NCBI GenBank assembly: GCA_963524305.1
Contig: CAURGH010000012.1
Location: 1 to 53,444, forward strand
DNA length: 53,444 nt
Source of the DNA: JABCPH02 sp963524305
GTDB lineage: Bacteria; Fusobacteriota; Fusobacteriia; Fusobacteriales; Leptotrichiaceae
Direction: 5' to 3'
Shown here one piece after another: positions 44,232 to 53,389 of this stretch (its first letter is position 1; each line of letters starts with the position of its first letter). Below the pieces are notes generated by a model. It did no database searches and was not told the DNA's origin. It saw only the letters and a list, made by a program, of their open reading frames with translations. Both the position numbers and the translations under genes were made by a program.

Positions 44232-44648
44232 ATGTATGCGATAAAAAAATTTTTGGAATATTTTAGACCAAAAGTAAATAAAGCGTTTCAAAATGAAGCG
44301 TTGAAAATTCTTAATGAAAAAGAAAAAAAGATTTTTTTAGAGATGTCAGAATACGATAAGTTCCATTGTTTGGAGGTTTATAAAAAGGTTAAAAGAACAA
44401 AATTGAAAAATAATGAAGTTTATTTAAAATTGGCACTTTTGCATGATTGTGGTAAGGAAAATGCTAATTTTTTGATTAGAGTGCTACATAAATTGGGTTT
44501 TAAAACATCATTGAAAGAGCATTCTCAAAATAGTTTTTTTAAATTAGAAAAAATTAATGGAGAATTGGCAAATTTAGCGAAGAATCATCATGTTAAAAGT
44601 TTTTCTGAGGATATGGATATTTTTCAGGAATGTGATGATGCTAGTTAA
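44232..44648 (+). CDS. HD-domain phosphohydrolase
   Basis: The 138-residue protein contains the HD signature LALLHDCGKENANF, an earlier His in DKFHCLEVYKKV and a later His pair in AKNHHVKS, giving the metal-binding set of HD hydrolases. It is short but seems complete, as the C-terminal metal Asp region (ECDDAS) is still present. Substrates of HD proteins include nucleotides and signalling molecules; none can be assigned. TAGGAGAATT precedes the ATG. It lies between a TruA-like and an RluD-like gene. Confidence 0.78.
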   Translation: MYAIKKFLEYFRPKVNKAFQNEALKILNEKEKKIFLEMSEYDKFHCLEVYKKVKRTKLKNNEVYLKLALLHDCGKENANFLIRVLHKLGFKTSLKEHSQNSFFKLEKINGELANLAKNHHVKSFSEDMDIFQECDDAS

Positions 44649-44678
44649 AATATAATTATAAGGAAATAAAAATTAGAA

Positions 44679-45680
44679 ATGGAGAAAATAAAAGAAAATT
44701 TAGAAAGTAAAATTAGCTTTTGGGAAGACGAGGAAGCTATAAAGAAAAATGAGGAACAGATAGTTAAAGTTGAAGAGGATGACTCTGGAGAGAGAATTGA
44801 TAGCTATTTGTCTAAGAAGATGGATTTGACTAGGACAAGAATTAAGCAATTAATTAAAGACGAAAATGTTTTGGTTAATGGGAAAAAGGCAAAACCAGCT
44901 TATAAAGTGGAAAGAGATGATGAGATATCAGTTATAATTCCAGAGTTAGAAGATATTGAGATAAATCCTGAAAATATTCCTATAAATATTGTTTATGAAG
45001 ATAGCGATTTGGCAGTTATAAATAAATCAGCAGGAATGGTTGTTCATCCAGCACATGGACATCATTCGGGAACTTTGGTCAATGCCATTTTGTATCATAT
45101 AAAAGATTTATCTGGAATAAATGGTGAGATTCGACCGGGTATTGTTCATAGGCTTGATAAAGATACAAGTGGACTTTTGATAGTTGCTAAAAATGATAAA
45201 GCTCATTTAAGTTTAGCTAAAATGTTCCAGGATAAAATAATAAAAAAGACATATTTAGCAATTTTAAAGGGGAAACTAAATAAAAATAGTGGAAGAATTG
45301 TTACGAAAATAGGACGAGATAAGAATGATAGAAAAAAAATGACTGTTCTAGATTCGTTAGAAAATGGGAAAACAGCGATATCAAATTTTAAAGTTTTGGA
45401 TAAGAATGAAAAGTTTACATTGGTGAAAGTTCATATTGAGACTGGAAGAACTCATCAAATAAGAGTTCACATGAAATATTTGGGATATCCTATTTTGGGT
45501 GATAGTATTTATGGACGCTCAGATAGTGAAAAAAGACAAATGTTACATGCGTATAAACTTGAATTTTTACATCCAATTACGAATGTTCCTGTGGAATTTA
45601 TTGGGGAATTACCAAAGGATTTTAAAAATGCTTTAAAAAAATGCAATTTGGAGTTTGATGAAAATATTGAAATCGTATAG
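44679..45680 (+). CDS. rluD: RluD-type 23S rRNA pseudouridine synthase
   Basis: RluD makes pseudouridines in helix 69 of 23S rRNA. The 333-residue product has an S4 RNA-binding domain (about 33-95, GERIDSYLSKK to VLVNGKKAKPAYKVERDDEI), then the catalytic motif RPGIVHRLDKDTSGLL with the nucleophile Asp in HRLD, and ETGRTHQIRVHMKYLGYPILGD near the end. Length and motif order fit RluC/RluD; the ordinary RluD call rests on the S4 domain and general match. AAGGAAATAAAAATT precedes the ATG. It is 18 bp upstream of rnhB. Confidence 0.88.
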   Translation: MEKIKENLESKISFWEDEEAIKKNEEQIVKVEEDDSGERIDSYLSKKMDLTRTRIKQLIKDENVLVNGKKAKPAYKVERDDEISVIIPELEDIEINPENIPINIVYEDSDLAVINKSAGMVVHPAHGHHSGTLVNAILYHIKDLSGINGEIRPGIVHRLDKDTSGLLIVAKNDKAHLSLAKMFQDKIIKKTYLAILKGKLNKNSGRIVTKIGRDKNDRKKMTVLDSLENGKTAISNFKVLDKNEKFTLVKVHIETGRTHQIRVHMKYLGYPILGDSIYGRSDSEKRQMLHAYKLEFLHPITNVPVEFIGELPKDFKNALKKCNLEFDENIEIV

Positions 45681-45698
45681 ATTTGGATTGAGGGGAAA

Positions 45699-46352
45699 AT
45701 GACAAGAGAAAAATCGAAATTAAAAAAGAGAAATGAGGAATCTGAAATAGATTTGAAAAAATTTGATGAGGATTATCATAAAATAATTGTAGGAATTGAT
45801 GAGGCGGGGAGAGGACCATTAGCGGGACCTGTTGTAGCGAGTGCGGTTATTGTAAAAGAGTATTTTGATGAATTAAAAGAGATTAATGATTCAAAGAAAT
45901 TATCAGAAAAAAAACGAGAGAAGCTTTTTGATTTAATTAATGAGAAGTGTATAGTTGGAGTTGGAATTGCGTCAGAAAAAGAGATTGATGAGATTAATAT
46001 TTTGAATGCGACTTTTTTAGCCATGCGTCGTGCGATTGAGAAAATTCAAGGGAAAACTGAATTTGATATTGTTCTAGTTGATGGAAATCATAAAATTCGA
46101 GAATATGAAGGGGAGCAAGAAGCCGTGATAAAAGGGGATGGAAAGTCACTTTCGATTGCGGCGGCATCTATTGTTGCGAAAGTAACTAGAGATAGAATGC
46201 TAGTTGAAGCTGCTAAGAAATATCCTGATTATAAGTTTGAGAAACATAAAGGATATGGAACAAAGTTGCATAGGGAAATATTGCTTGATAAAGGGCCTTC
46301 TGAGTATCATCGAAAAACGTTTTTAAAGAAAATTTTAGGGGAACAGAATTAG
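45699..46352 (+). CDS. rnhB: Ribonuclease HII
   Basis: RNase HII cuts RNA in RNA-DNA hybrids and at single ribonucleotides. The 217-residue protein has the hallmark IVGIDEAGRGPLAGPVVASAVI with two acidic catalytic residues, INDSKKLSEKKRE, the third acidic residue in VLVDGNHKI, and KHKGYGTKLHREILLDKGPSEYHRKTF near the end. The length is usual apart from a 28-residue charged N-terminal tail. GAGGGGAAA lies just before the ATG. It is part of the operon running from the TruA-like gene to the amylase-like gene. Confidence 0.95.
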   Translation: MTREKSKLKKRNEESEIDLKKFDEDYHKIIVGIDEAGRGPLAGPVVASAVIVKEYFDELKEINDSKKLSEKKREKLFDLINEKCIVGVGIASEKEIDEINILNATFLAMRRAIEKIQGKTEFDIVLVDGNHKIREYEGEQEAVIKGDGKSLSIAAASIVAKVTRDRMLVEAAKKYPDYKFEKHKGYGTKLHREILLDKGPSEYHRKTFLKKILGEQN

Positions 46353-46382
46353 ATTGAAATTGGTTTAAATGAGGTGTATTTT

Positions 46383-46733
46383 ATGAAAAGTAAAAGGGAA
46401 ATAGGATTTGAGTATGAAAAAATTGCAAAGAAATATCTCGAAGAAAATGGATTAACGTATGTTACAAGTAACTATTATTCAAAATTTGGAGAGATAGATT
46501 TAATATTTTTGGAAGAAACGACGGAAACATTGATTTTTGTGGAAGTTAAGTATAGAAAAAATGATAATCATGGAAATGCGTTAGAGATGGTTACCAAAAG
46601 TAAACAAAAGAAAATAATTTGTACATCGAATGTATATATTTTTAAAAATCAGTGGAATAAAAATATCAGATACGATATTGTTGGAATAGATGGTTTTTTA
46701 AAAAATATAAATTGGGTGAAAAATGCATTCTGA
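46383..46733 (+). CDS. YraN/UPF0102-family protein, putative endonuclease
   Basis: The 116-residue protein matches the UPF0102 family, which has a restriction-endonuclease-like fold: GFEYEKIAKKYLEENGL, then YYSKFGEIDLIFLEE with a catalytic-type Glu/Asp pair and FVEVKYRKNDNHG containing the ExK part. The neighbour rnhB is a common partner in bacterial genomes. I start at ATG 46383 (MKSKREIGFEYEK), with GAGGTGTATTTT upstream; an in-frame ATG at 46374 lies within three codons and overlaps that site. Confidence 0.88.
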   Translation: MKSKREIGFEYEKIAKKYLEENGLTYVTSNYYSKFGEIDLIFLEETTETLIFVEVKYRKNDNHGNALEMVTKSKQKKIICTSNVYIFKNQWNKNIRYDIVGIDGFLKNINWVKNAF

Positions 46734-46741
46734 GGTGAAAT

Positions 46742-46945
46742 ATGAAAAATAATGAAAAGTGTCTGAAGTGCGGTTCTACTCTTTGCGAAATAAAAACAAC
46801 AGTGTTACCGACAAAAAAAATGGGAGATACGAAAATTTCTTTAGATAAATTCTATTTAAAGATTTGTCAGAATTGTGGTTATAGTGAAATGTACTCAGCA
46901 AAAGTAATTGAAAAAAGTAAAAAAGCAGCTAAAACAACAGTTTGA
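46742..46945 (+). CDS. Small zinc-ribbon protein
   Basis: The 67-residue protein has two CxxC knuckles, CLKCGSTLC near the N terminus and CQNCGYSEMY near residue 45, the pattern of small zinc-ribbon nucleic-acid-binding proteins (COG3478-like). It lies 8 bp behind the YraN-type gene, with GAGGTGAAAT before the ATG. Its final 38 bases overlap the TTG start of the ComF-type gene in another frame. Confidence 0.78.
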   Translation: MKNNEKCLKCGSTLCEIKTTVLPTKKMGDTKISLDKFYLKICQNCGYSEMYSAKVIEKSKKAAKTTV

Positions 46946-47612
46946 TGAAATAATATTTAATTTTAAAAATCTTTTGTTCAAAAATAAAGATATATTTTCA
47001 GGGGGAGAATTAGTTGAGTACGGAATTGTATCAAAAGAAACTAAAAAGCGACTTTTTGATACAAAAAATTTAAGAAGTTTGAATAATATCTATTATATTT
47101 GGGATTATACAGAGGATTTTAAAAAATTAATTTTTGCATATAAATATAAAAGAAATAAAGCTATTTCAAAATTAATAGCGGAATTAATAGAGGAAGAATT
47201 TAGGTTTATTTTAAAAAATGAAAAAATAGATATAGTTGTAAGCGTTCCTGTGAATAAAAAGCGGAAAAATGATAGAGGATACAATCAAGTGGATGAGATT
47301 CTTAATCAATTGAAAGTTAATTATGTTCAGTTAGAGCGTGTAAAAAATACTAAAAAAATGTCTGATTTATTGGATGAGAAATTGAGAGAACAAAATATTA
47401 AAGGTGCGTTTAAAGTGCAAAATAATATAGATTTTAAAAATAAAAATATATTGTTATTTGATGATATAATAACAACAGGTGCAACTTTAAAGGAAATAAA
47501 AAATAGTATTTTGGGAATGTATTCAAAAAATGAAGATAGAAAGAATATAAAAGTTACAGTTTTTTGTCTGGCGGCAGCTAGAGAAATTAAAGTAAATAAA
47601 GGAGAAATATGA
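46908..47612 (+). CDS. ComF-type phosphoribosyltransferase-like protein
   Basis: The 234-residue protein matches the ComFC family (type I phosphoribosyltransferase fold linked to DNA uptake in Bacillus and Haemophilus). The family hallmark LLFDDIITTGATLKEI is present, preceded by NDRGYNQVDEI and IWDYTEDFKKLIFAYKYKRNKAI. Usual ComFC proteins have an N-terminal zinc finger, which is missing here. The only start codon available is TTG at 46908 inside the zinc-ribbon gene before it; the stop codon overlaps the ATG of the amylase-like gene (ATGA). Whether the neighbouring zinc-ribbon protein replaces the missing finger is an open idea. Confidence 0.82.
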   Translation: MKKVKKQLKQQFDEIIFNFKNLLFKNKDIFSGGELVEYGIVSKETKKRLFDTKNLRSLNNIYYIWDYTEDFKKLIFAYKYKRNKAISKLIAELIEEEFRFILKNEKIDIVVSVPVNKKRKNDRGYNQVDEILNQLKVNYVQLERVKNTKKMSDLLDEKLREQNIKGAFKVQNNIDFKNKNILLFDDIITTGATLKEIKNSILGMYSKNEDRKNIKVTVFCLAAAREIKVNKGEI

Positions 47613-50212
47613 GTTTGGTGAAATTAAAATTGATGGTGCTATGTTTTGTGATAGCTGGTTCAAGTATGTCATTTTCAAAAACAAAGAATGACAATCTTAA
47701 TCAACTTAATCAAAATGTGACAAAAGTTAATGAAAAAAATATAAAAAGTGAGATTGCTAAAAATAATGATGAATCAACTTTAAAAGAAAATACACAAGGG
47801 AAAGACGATAATAAAAATGATAATTTAGAAGTAGATGGAAATTCTGAAGAACAGAGTGTCACTAAATACAGTCAAAGAAATGATGGAATTATTGATATAA
47901 GTGCTTTGGAACATAAGGAAACACCAGATTTCAGAATAGAAAATGGTTCTAAAACAAGAATTATTTTAAAAACTAAGAATAATGATATTTATTCAGCAGA
48001 AGTTGTATTTGATGGACAGAAAAAAATGATGCGAGGAATTGGGAATTATTCTGGAAAAGAAATCTTTGTAGCAGAAATTCCTAATATTCCAACGAGTTAT
48101 TATTTTAAATTAACAGATGCAAAAACTAAATATTATTATGGAAGAAATACAACAAAAGATGAATCAGCAGTTCAAAAATTCCAATATACAAAATCGAAAA
48201 AATTGACATCGATTCCAAATTGGGCAAGAGGTTCTGTTGGGTATCAAATTTATATAGATTCATTTAGAAATGGAAATGTTGATAATGATCCGATTTTTAA
48301 TGAGTTTGGAACAGGTATTTTTTCTGAACCAACAGGAGAATTAAGATCAGGAAGATCTAAAAAAGAATTGGTACTTGCATATTGGGGAGGTAATGATAAG
48401 CCAGAGTTTACATTGAGTGAATGGGACAGTAATTATGAAGATAAAAATGACTGGGAAGAAAATGTTTTAAATGGTGTACAAAATTATACGAGATATTACG
48501 GAGGAGATCTAGAAGGAATTGAAGAGAAATTAGACTACTTAAAAGATTTGGGAGTAGAGTATGTAATTTTATCATCACCATTTTATTCTTTGTCGAATCA
48601 CAAATATGATACGATTTATTTTAACCATGTAGATCCTTATTTTGGTTCAATCGAACAAACTGGGACAATAAAAGCATTAGATATAAAAGGAAAAGTTCAC
48701 AATGAAAATGGAGATATGGAATTAAATTTATTGACTTACAATCCTGAAACTGATAAAAACTTGTTGGATGAAAGTTTATTAGATACCAAAACATGGGTTT
48801 GGACAGATTCAGATTTACAATTAGCAAGTCTTTTGAAAAAGGCACATGCAAAGGGATTGAGAGTAGTAATAGAAGTGGCTCCAGATACTGTATCGAATAA
48901 ATTTTTTGCAAGAAATGGTGGAAAATACTCAAATTGGTATTTGAAAGATACGGTTTTAGATTTATCGAATCCACAAGTTAGAAATTATATCGAAAATTCA
49001 TTGAAAAAATGGGTGTTAGGACCAGATGAAACATTCAAACAAAATGTTTATGATGATGGTATTGATGGAATTAGATATGTGTATTACGATGATAAAAATA
49101 AGGAATATATTGCTGATATAACAGAAAATTTGAAAAAATATAAACCAGATTTATTGATTACGGGAGAATTTTCGAATAGTTTTACAAAAGATATAGAAGA
49201 AGGCGTGTATGATAGTGGAGCAGATTATAATATCGTAAATAATGTTATTAAATATATGGTTAATAACAATATAAATTATAAAATTGGAGATGTAGAATTT
49301 GCAAGTAAATTAAATGAAATTTACAATAAATATGCAAATGAACGATTTAATGCGACACAAGTATTTTTTGACTCATTAGATACTGATAGAATTTTTAGTG
49401 GGATAATAAATCCTAATAGAGTATATGATAGAAATAATCAGTCGAATCAAGGATATTTGAATATAAGACCAGATATCTATGATCCTTTAGCAGTTAGTAA
49501 ATTGAAAAAAATAATAGGTGTTCATTTGACATTGCCTGCAACGCCTGTAATTTATTATGGAGATGAAAAAGGAATGTGGGGAGCAGATTCTCCAAGAAAT
49601 AGAAAACCTATGCTTTGGGATGATTATGCACCTTATGAAAATGAAACTGACCAAATTACAAAATATTCTATAGATAATTTAAGAAAATTATCAAATGAGA
49701 TTCAAATTGACGAGGTTCAAAAAAAGATCTCGTATCCTGTAAAAAGTAATTCAGAAATCGAAAATTATTATAAATCATTATTATCAATCAGAAAAAAACA
49801 TCGAGAATTATTTAGAAATGGAACTTTTAGAGTATTGGAAGTTTATGGAGATCCTAAAATGAAATCTAGAACTGATGCAGATATTAATCAATATTTAAGT
49901 GAGGAAAAAAGAAAGGCCCAAACTTATAGAAATCTAACTATAAATCCTGAATGGCCCAACCTTGATTTTTTATCTTATGAGATTGCCAGTGGAAATGAAT
50001 CTATGATTGTTGTAGTAAATAATAGTTCAAGTAGTTATCCTGTATTTTTACAAGTTCCTAAGTTATTTGGATTTTACAAAAATGAATTAAATCCAAAAGA
50101 AAATTATTCTATTTCAGATAGAAAAATAAAACTTACTTTGAAACCAAATGAAGTGAAAGTATTGTATAGTAATGATAAAAATATGTTTGATTCATTTAAA
50201 AAGAAAAATTAA
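47609..50212 (+). CDS. Secreted GH13-like (neopullulanase/amylase-type) protein with altered catalytic site
   Basis: The 867-residue precursor has a signal peptide (about 1-25, ending SFSK) and a ~100-residue charged linker. A beta domain comes next (to ~205), then a GH13 catalytic barrel: WARGSVGYQIYIDSFRNGN, GGDLEGIEEKLDYLKDLGVEYV and NHKYDTIYFNHVDPYFG align with neopullulanases. However, region I reads VVIEVAPDTVSN (in place of DxxxNH), region II reads GIRYVYYDD, so the usual nucleophile Asp is Val491, and region IV reads DSLDTDR. The acid/base Glu520 (ITGEFS) and Asp591 are kept. It may be inactive or use a different site. A strong terminator follows. Confidence 0.78.
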   Translation: MSLVKLKLMVLCFVIAGSSMSFSKTKNDNLNQLNQNVTKVNEKNIKSEIAKNNDESTLKENTQGKDDNKNDNLEVDGNSEEQSVTKYSQRNDGIIDISALEHKETPDFRIENGSKTRIILKTKNNDIYSAEVVFDGQKKMMRGIGNYSGKEIFVAEIPNIPTSYYFKLTDAKTKYYYGRNTTKDESAVQKFQYTKSKKLTSIPNWARGSVGYQIYIDSFRNGNVDNDPIFNEFGTGIFSEPTGELRSGRSKKELVLAYWGGNDKPEFTLSEWDSNYEDKNDWEENVLNGVQNYTRYYGGDLEGIEEKLDYLKDLGVEYVILSSPFYSLSNHKYDTIYFNHVDPYFGSIEQTGTIKALDIKGKVHNENGDMELNLLTYNPETDKNLLDESLLDTKTWVWTDSDLQLASLLKKAHAKGLRVVIEVAPDTVSNKFFARNGGKYSNWYLKDTVLDLSNPQVRNYIENSLKKWVLGPDETFKQNVYDDGIDGIRYVYYDDKNKEYIADITENLKKYKPDLLITGEFSNSFTKDIEEGVYDSGADYNIVNNVIKYMVNNNINYKIGDVEFASKLNEIYNKYANERFNATQVFFDSLDTDRIFSGIINPNRVYDRNNQSNQGYLNIRPDIYDPLAVSKLKKIIGVHLTLPATPVIYYGDEKGMWGADSPRNRKPMLWDDYAPYENETDQITKYSIDNLRKLSNEIQIDEVQKKISYPVKSNSEIENYYKSLLSIRKKHRELFRNGTFRVLEVYGDPKMKSRTDADINQYLSEEKRKAQTYRNLTINPEWPNLDFLSYEIASGNESMIVVVNNSSSSYPVFLQVPKLFGFYKNELNPKENYSISDRKIKLTLKPNEVKVLYSNDKNMFDSFKKKN

Positions 50213-50221
50213 TTTAAATTT

Positions 50222-50255
50222 AAAAATAGCTCACCTTAGACGATGAGCTATTTTT
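50222..50255. terminator. Bidirectional terminator between the GH13-like gene and hom
   Basis: AAAAATAGCTCA (50222-50233) pairs perfectly with TGAGCTATTTTT (50244-50255), giving U tracts on both strands. It serves the plus-strand operon and the minus-strand lysC-hom operon. Confidence 0.85.
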
Positions 50256-50273
50256 ATGTGAAAAATATATAAA

Positions 50274-51473
50274 TTATTTACTAACTTTTAATACAATTTT
50301 TTCTTTAGCATCTTTTATAATTTCATTAATTTCATTTCTTGAAATATTGTCAGCTAAAATAATGTAGAAGTTTTCTACTTCGTTTGTAACTTCAAAAGGT
50401 GAGCTATTAATGTCAAAATCTTTAGAAACTCTGATATAATAAGAATCTTTTGTAGTATTAGAATCTACAATTTCAAATACTTTTGTTGAATTAAAGAAAT
50501 AATCAGATTCAATATGATTTCTAGTAGTAATTTTAACAATGTCAGCAACTACAGCTGAAGCAGTTGGATCCATTCCAGCACCTTGTCCGTAAAATAAAGT
50601 TTTATCTGTATAAGAACCAGTAGTTTCAATTGCGTTATAAACATCGTCAACTTTTGCTAAAATTTCTCCATTTGAAATTAAAACGGGTTCTACAGAAATT
50701 TGAGCAGAAGTTTCTGTCAATAATTTTGAGCTAGCAATCAACTTAATAGTAGAATTTAATTGATTCGCAGCAGCAATATCAACAGTTGTAATATCTCTAA
50801 TACCAGATAACTGCATATCTTTAAATTTAATAGATCCTCCATAAGCAAGAGAAGCCAAAATATTTATTTTATGACCAGCATCAATTCCATCAACATCATA
50901 AGTTGGGTCAGCTTCAGCATATCCTTTTTCTGATGCTAATTTTAATGCTTCATCAAATGACAAATGTTCTTCTTTCATTTTAGTCAAAATATAGTTAGAA
51001 GTACCATTCATTATTCCTCTAATATCAGTAATAGTATTAGCAACTAAACTTTCCATTAGTGGCGTAACAATAGGTATTCCTCCACCAACAGCTGCTTCAA
51101 ATAAGAATGAAACGCCATTTTCTTTAGCAATATGAAATAATTCTACACCATGTTTAGCTATTAATGCTTTATTAGCAGTAACAACACTTTTTTTAGCTTT
51201 AAAAGATTCAGTAATAATAGTTTTTGCAATAGTTTCTCCACCAATCAATTCAACAACTATTTTTACTTCTGGATCTGCCAGTATTTTTTTATAATCATTT
51301 ATTAAAATTGATTTATCAAAATCAAAAGAAAAATTTCTGTCTGTATTCAAGTCACAAGCATATTTTACTTCAATATCAGCTCTCGATTTTTCAAAGATGC
51401 TTTCTTTTTCTGCTGTAAGTACTTTAAGAACTCCTTCTCCAACAGTTCCTAAACCAATAATTCCTATTTTCAT
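50274..51473 (-). CDS. hom: Homoserine dehydrogenase
   Basis: Hom reduces aspartate semialdehyde to homoserine with NAD(P)H, leading to threonine and methionine. The 399-residue protein has the nucleotide-binding loop IGIIGLGTVGEGVL, VVTANKALIAKHG, FEAAVGGGIPIV, the catalytic-site segment GIMNGTSNYILTKM, and EADPTYDVDGIDAGHKINILASL. A shorter ACT-like end follows (about 340-399). Length suits the family. AGGAGATATAAA lies before the ATG. It is 49 bp after lysC and is its operon partner. Confidence 0.94.
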   Translation of the reverse strand: MKIGIIGLGTVGEGVLKVLTAEKESIFEKSRADIEVKYACDLNTDRNFSFDFDKSILINDYKKILADPEVKIVVELIGGETIAKTIITESFKAKKSVVTANKALIAKHGVELFHIAKENGVSFLFEAAVGGGIPIVTPLMESLVANTITDIRGIMNGTSNYILTKMKEEHLSFDEALKLASEKGYAEADPTYDVDGIDAGHKINILASLAYGGSIKFKDMQLSGIRDITTVDIAAANQLNSTIKLIASSKLLTETSAQISVEPVLISNGEILAKVDDVYNAIETTGSYTDKTLFYGQGAGMDPTASAVVADIVKITTRNHIESDYFFNSTKVFEIVDSNTTKDSYYIRVSKDFDINSSPFEVTNEVENFYIILADNISRNEINEIIKDAKEKIVLKVSK

Positions 51474-51522
51474 TTTATATCTCCTAACAAATTATGAATA
51501 TTTTTAATAATCTTTTTCAAGA

Positions 51523-52740
51523 TTAGTTTTCTAAAAATTTACTATGCAATGCTCTAACTGCTTTTTCAACATCACTTTCTTTAATAATGCATGAAACATT
51601 TATTTCTGAACAAGAAATCATATCGATATTTATATTATTTTCTGCAAGTGTATCAAAAATTTCAGCTGTTGTTTCATAATGAGTTTTTAATCCAATCCCA
51701 ATTACAGAAACTTTTGCGATTTTTTCTTCAAAAGTAACGCCTTCAGCACCTAAGTCCTTTTTCAATTTTTCAGAAATTCTCACAGCTTCTAATAAATCAT
51801 CTGATTTTACTGTGTATGAAATATTGTTAAGTTCTTTATTAATACTAGAACTTTGTAAAATAATATCTGTATTGATTTTAGATTTTGCAAGAGTAGAAAA
51901 TACTTTTGCTGCAATTCCTGGTTTATCAGGTAATCCAGAAAGAGTGATTTTTCCTTCGTTTTTAGATGATGTAACTCCAATAATTTTAGCTTTTTCCATT
52001 GATTTTTCTCCTTCACTTTCTACAATTGTCCCTAATGAATCATCAAATGATGAACGTAAATGTATTTTTATTCCATATTTTGCAGCGATCTCAACCGATC
52101 TAGGATGCAACACTTTTGCCCCTGAAGCCGCTAATTCTAACATTTCTTTATATGAAATGCTTTCCAATTTTCTTGCATTACTAACAATTCTTGGATCTGC
52201 TGTGTATACACCGTCTACATCAGTATATATTTCAACTTCATCGGCTGATAAAGCAGCTCCCAGAGCAACAGCAGTAGTATCTGAACCACCACGTCCAAGA
52301 GTAGTAATTTCATTATTTTTTGTAATCCCTTGGAATCCAGCAAAAACAACTACATTCCCTTTAGATAAGTTTTCTTTTATAACATCAGTGTCAATGTTCA
52401 AAATTTGAGCTTTTGTATGAGCATCAGTAGTATTAAAGTTTACTTGAAAAGCATTTAATGATATTGCTTTTCCCCCTAATTCCTCAATAGCAATTGCAAG
52501 TGAAGCAATTGAAATTTGTTCTCCAGAAGTAAGAAGCATATCTAACTCTCTTTTATTAGGTGTATCGGAAAGCTCATAAGCTCTTTTAATCAAAGAATCA
52601 GTAGTCCCAGCAGGAGCTGAAACAACAACGATAACATCGTTTCCTTCATTTTTATATTTTAGAACTCTTTTGGCAACTTCTGTAACTCTTTCTGCATTTG
52701 CAACAGAAGTACCACCGTATTTTTGTATAATTAATGCCAT
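51523..52740 (-). CDS. lysC: Aspartate kinase
   Basis: Aspartokinase makes aspartyl-phosphate, the first step of the lysine, threonine and methionine pathway. The 405-residue protein begins IIQKYGGTSVANAERV, and has VVVSAPAGTTD, TTLGRGGSDTTAVALGAAL, ADEVEIYTDVDGVYTADPRIV and two C-terminal ACT domains (about 265-405), the usual allosteric site for lysine or threonine. AAGGAGAG lies 13 bases from the ATG, slightly far. It heads the lysC-hom operon, with a promoter and a small leader hairpin upstream. Confidence 0.95.
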   Translation of the reverse strand: MALIIQKYGGTSVANAERVTEVAKRVLKYKNEGNDVIVVVSAPAGTTDSLIKRAYELSDTPNKRELDMLLTSGEQISIASLAIAIEELGGKAISLNAFQVNFNTTDAHTKAQILNIDTDVIKENLSKGNVVVFAGFQGITKNNEITTLGRGGSDTTAVALGAALSADEVEIYTDVDGVYTADPRIVSNARKLESISYKEMLELAASGAKVLHPRSVEIAAKYGIKIHLRSSFDDSLGTIVESEGEKSMEKAKIIGVTSSKNEGKITLSGLPDKPGIAAKVFSTLAKSKINTDIILQSSSINKELNNISYTVKSDDLLEAVRISEKLKKDLGAEGVTFEEKIAKVSVIGIGLKTHYETTAEIFDTLAENNINIDMISCSEINVSCIIKESDVEKAVRALHSKFLEN

Positions 52741-52772
52741 TGTATACTATTTCTCTCCTTACATTTTAAATT

Positions 52773-52789
52773 TAGGCTTATAAAGCCTA
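52773..52789 (-). promoter_or_regulatory. Leader hairpin upstream of lysC
   Basis: TAGGCTT (52773-52779) pairs with AAGCCTA (52783-52789) on either strand, with a three-base loop. It lies between the lysC promoter and the ribosome binding site, so it would be in the mRNA leader. It is not followed by a U tract on the lysC strand and is too small for a lysine riboswitch. Confidence 0.4.
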
Positions 52790-52818
52790 TTTTCAAATAT
52801 ATAAATATTATACCTTAT

Positions 52819-52847
52819 ATAATATACTATTTTCTAGTATAATTCAA
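52819..52847 (-). promoter_or_regulatory. Sigma-70-type promoter for lysC-hom
   Basis: Read on the minus strand, TTGAAT (52842-52847) and TATTAT (52819-52824) are spaced by 17 bp. The leader to lysC is about 70 nt. The rest of 52741-53171 is extremely AT-rich with repeated TATATA tracts and holds only this promoter, the leader hairpin and the promoter at 53055. Confidence 0.55.
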
Positions 52848-53054
52848 TATATATTACTAATAAAGTTGAGTTTTAAGTATATATATTTATAAAGATTAAT
52901 ATATATATAATAAATGGTTATAAGTATTTATTATATATATTGAAAAAAAACGTTAATAAAAAGGCATAAAATATTAAAATATATAACTTTTAGGACAAAA
53001 ATTATAATATTTTTTAAAAATAAATAAAAAAAAGTTTTTATTTTTAAAAAAATA

Positions 53055-53063
53055 TGGTATAAT
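53055..53063 (+). promoter_or_regulatory. Extended -10 promoter for the cold-shock gene
   Basis: TGGTATAAT is an extended -10 (TG, one base, TATAAT). It would give a leader of about 100 nt ahead of the csp start codon, in line with the long 5' leaders of cold-shock mRNAs. Confidence 0.5.
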
Positions 53064-53171
53064 AATAACAGATAGCCAAAAACAAAAATAATGTAACAAA
53101 AATATATAAAGTAATTTATAAAGTAATTTGTAACAAGATGTTTGAGGTATAAATTTTTAGGAGGTAATACT

Positions 53172-53375
53172 TTGTTAGGTAAAGTAAAATGGTTTAACGA
53201 CAAAAAAGGATTCGGATTTATTTCAGGAGAAGATGGAAATGATTATTTCTTACATTTCTCAAAAATAAACAAAGAAGGGTTCAAAACTGTTAGCGAAGGT
53301 GAAGAAGTAACTTTTGATGTAGAAGAAGGAGAAAAAGGACCTCAAGCAACAAATGTAGTTAGTTCTCAAAATTAA
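53172..53375 (+). CDS. Cold-shock protein (CspA family)
   Basis: The 67-residue protein is a single cold-shock domain that binds single-stranded RNA and DNA. It has LGKVKWFNDKKGFGFISGEDG with RNP1 (KGFGFI), DYFLHFSKI with RNP2, and ends GPQATNVV as usual. The TTG at 53172 is chosen because TTAGGAGG (53157-53164) ends seven bases before it; an in-frame TTG ten codons upstream would place that site inside the gene. It has its own extended -10 promoter and a long leader. Confidence 0.92.
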   Translation: MLGKVKWFNDKKGFGFISGEDGNDYFLHFSKINKEGFKTVSEGEEVTFDVEEGEKGPQATNVVSSQN

Positions 53376-53389
53376 TTTTTAAAAAATTT

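Noticed and set aside
51812..52408. 198-codon open frame antisense to lysC
   Set aside because: It lies entirely within lysC on the opposite strand and has no independent ribosome site or family match; the lysC frame is certain.
52741..52850. Lysine riboswitch upstream of lysC
   Set aside because: The leader is only about 70 nt with one 7-bp hairpin; a lysine riboswitch needs ~170 nt with several helices.
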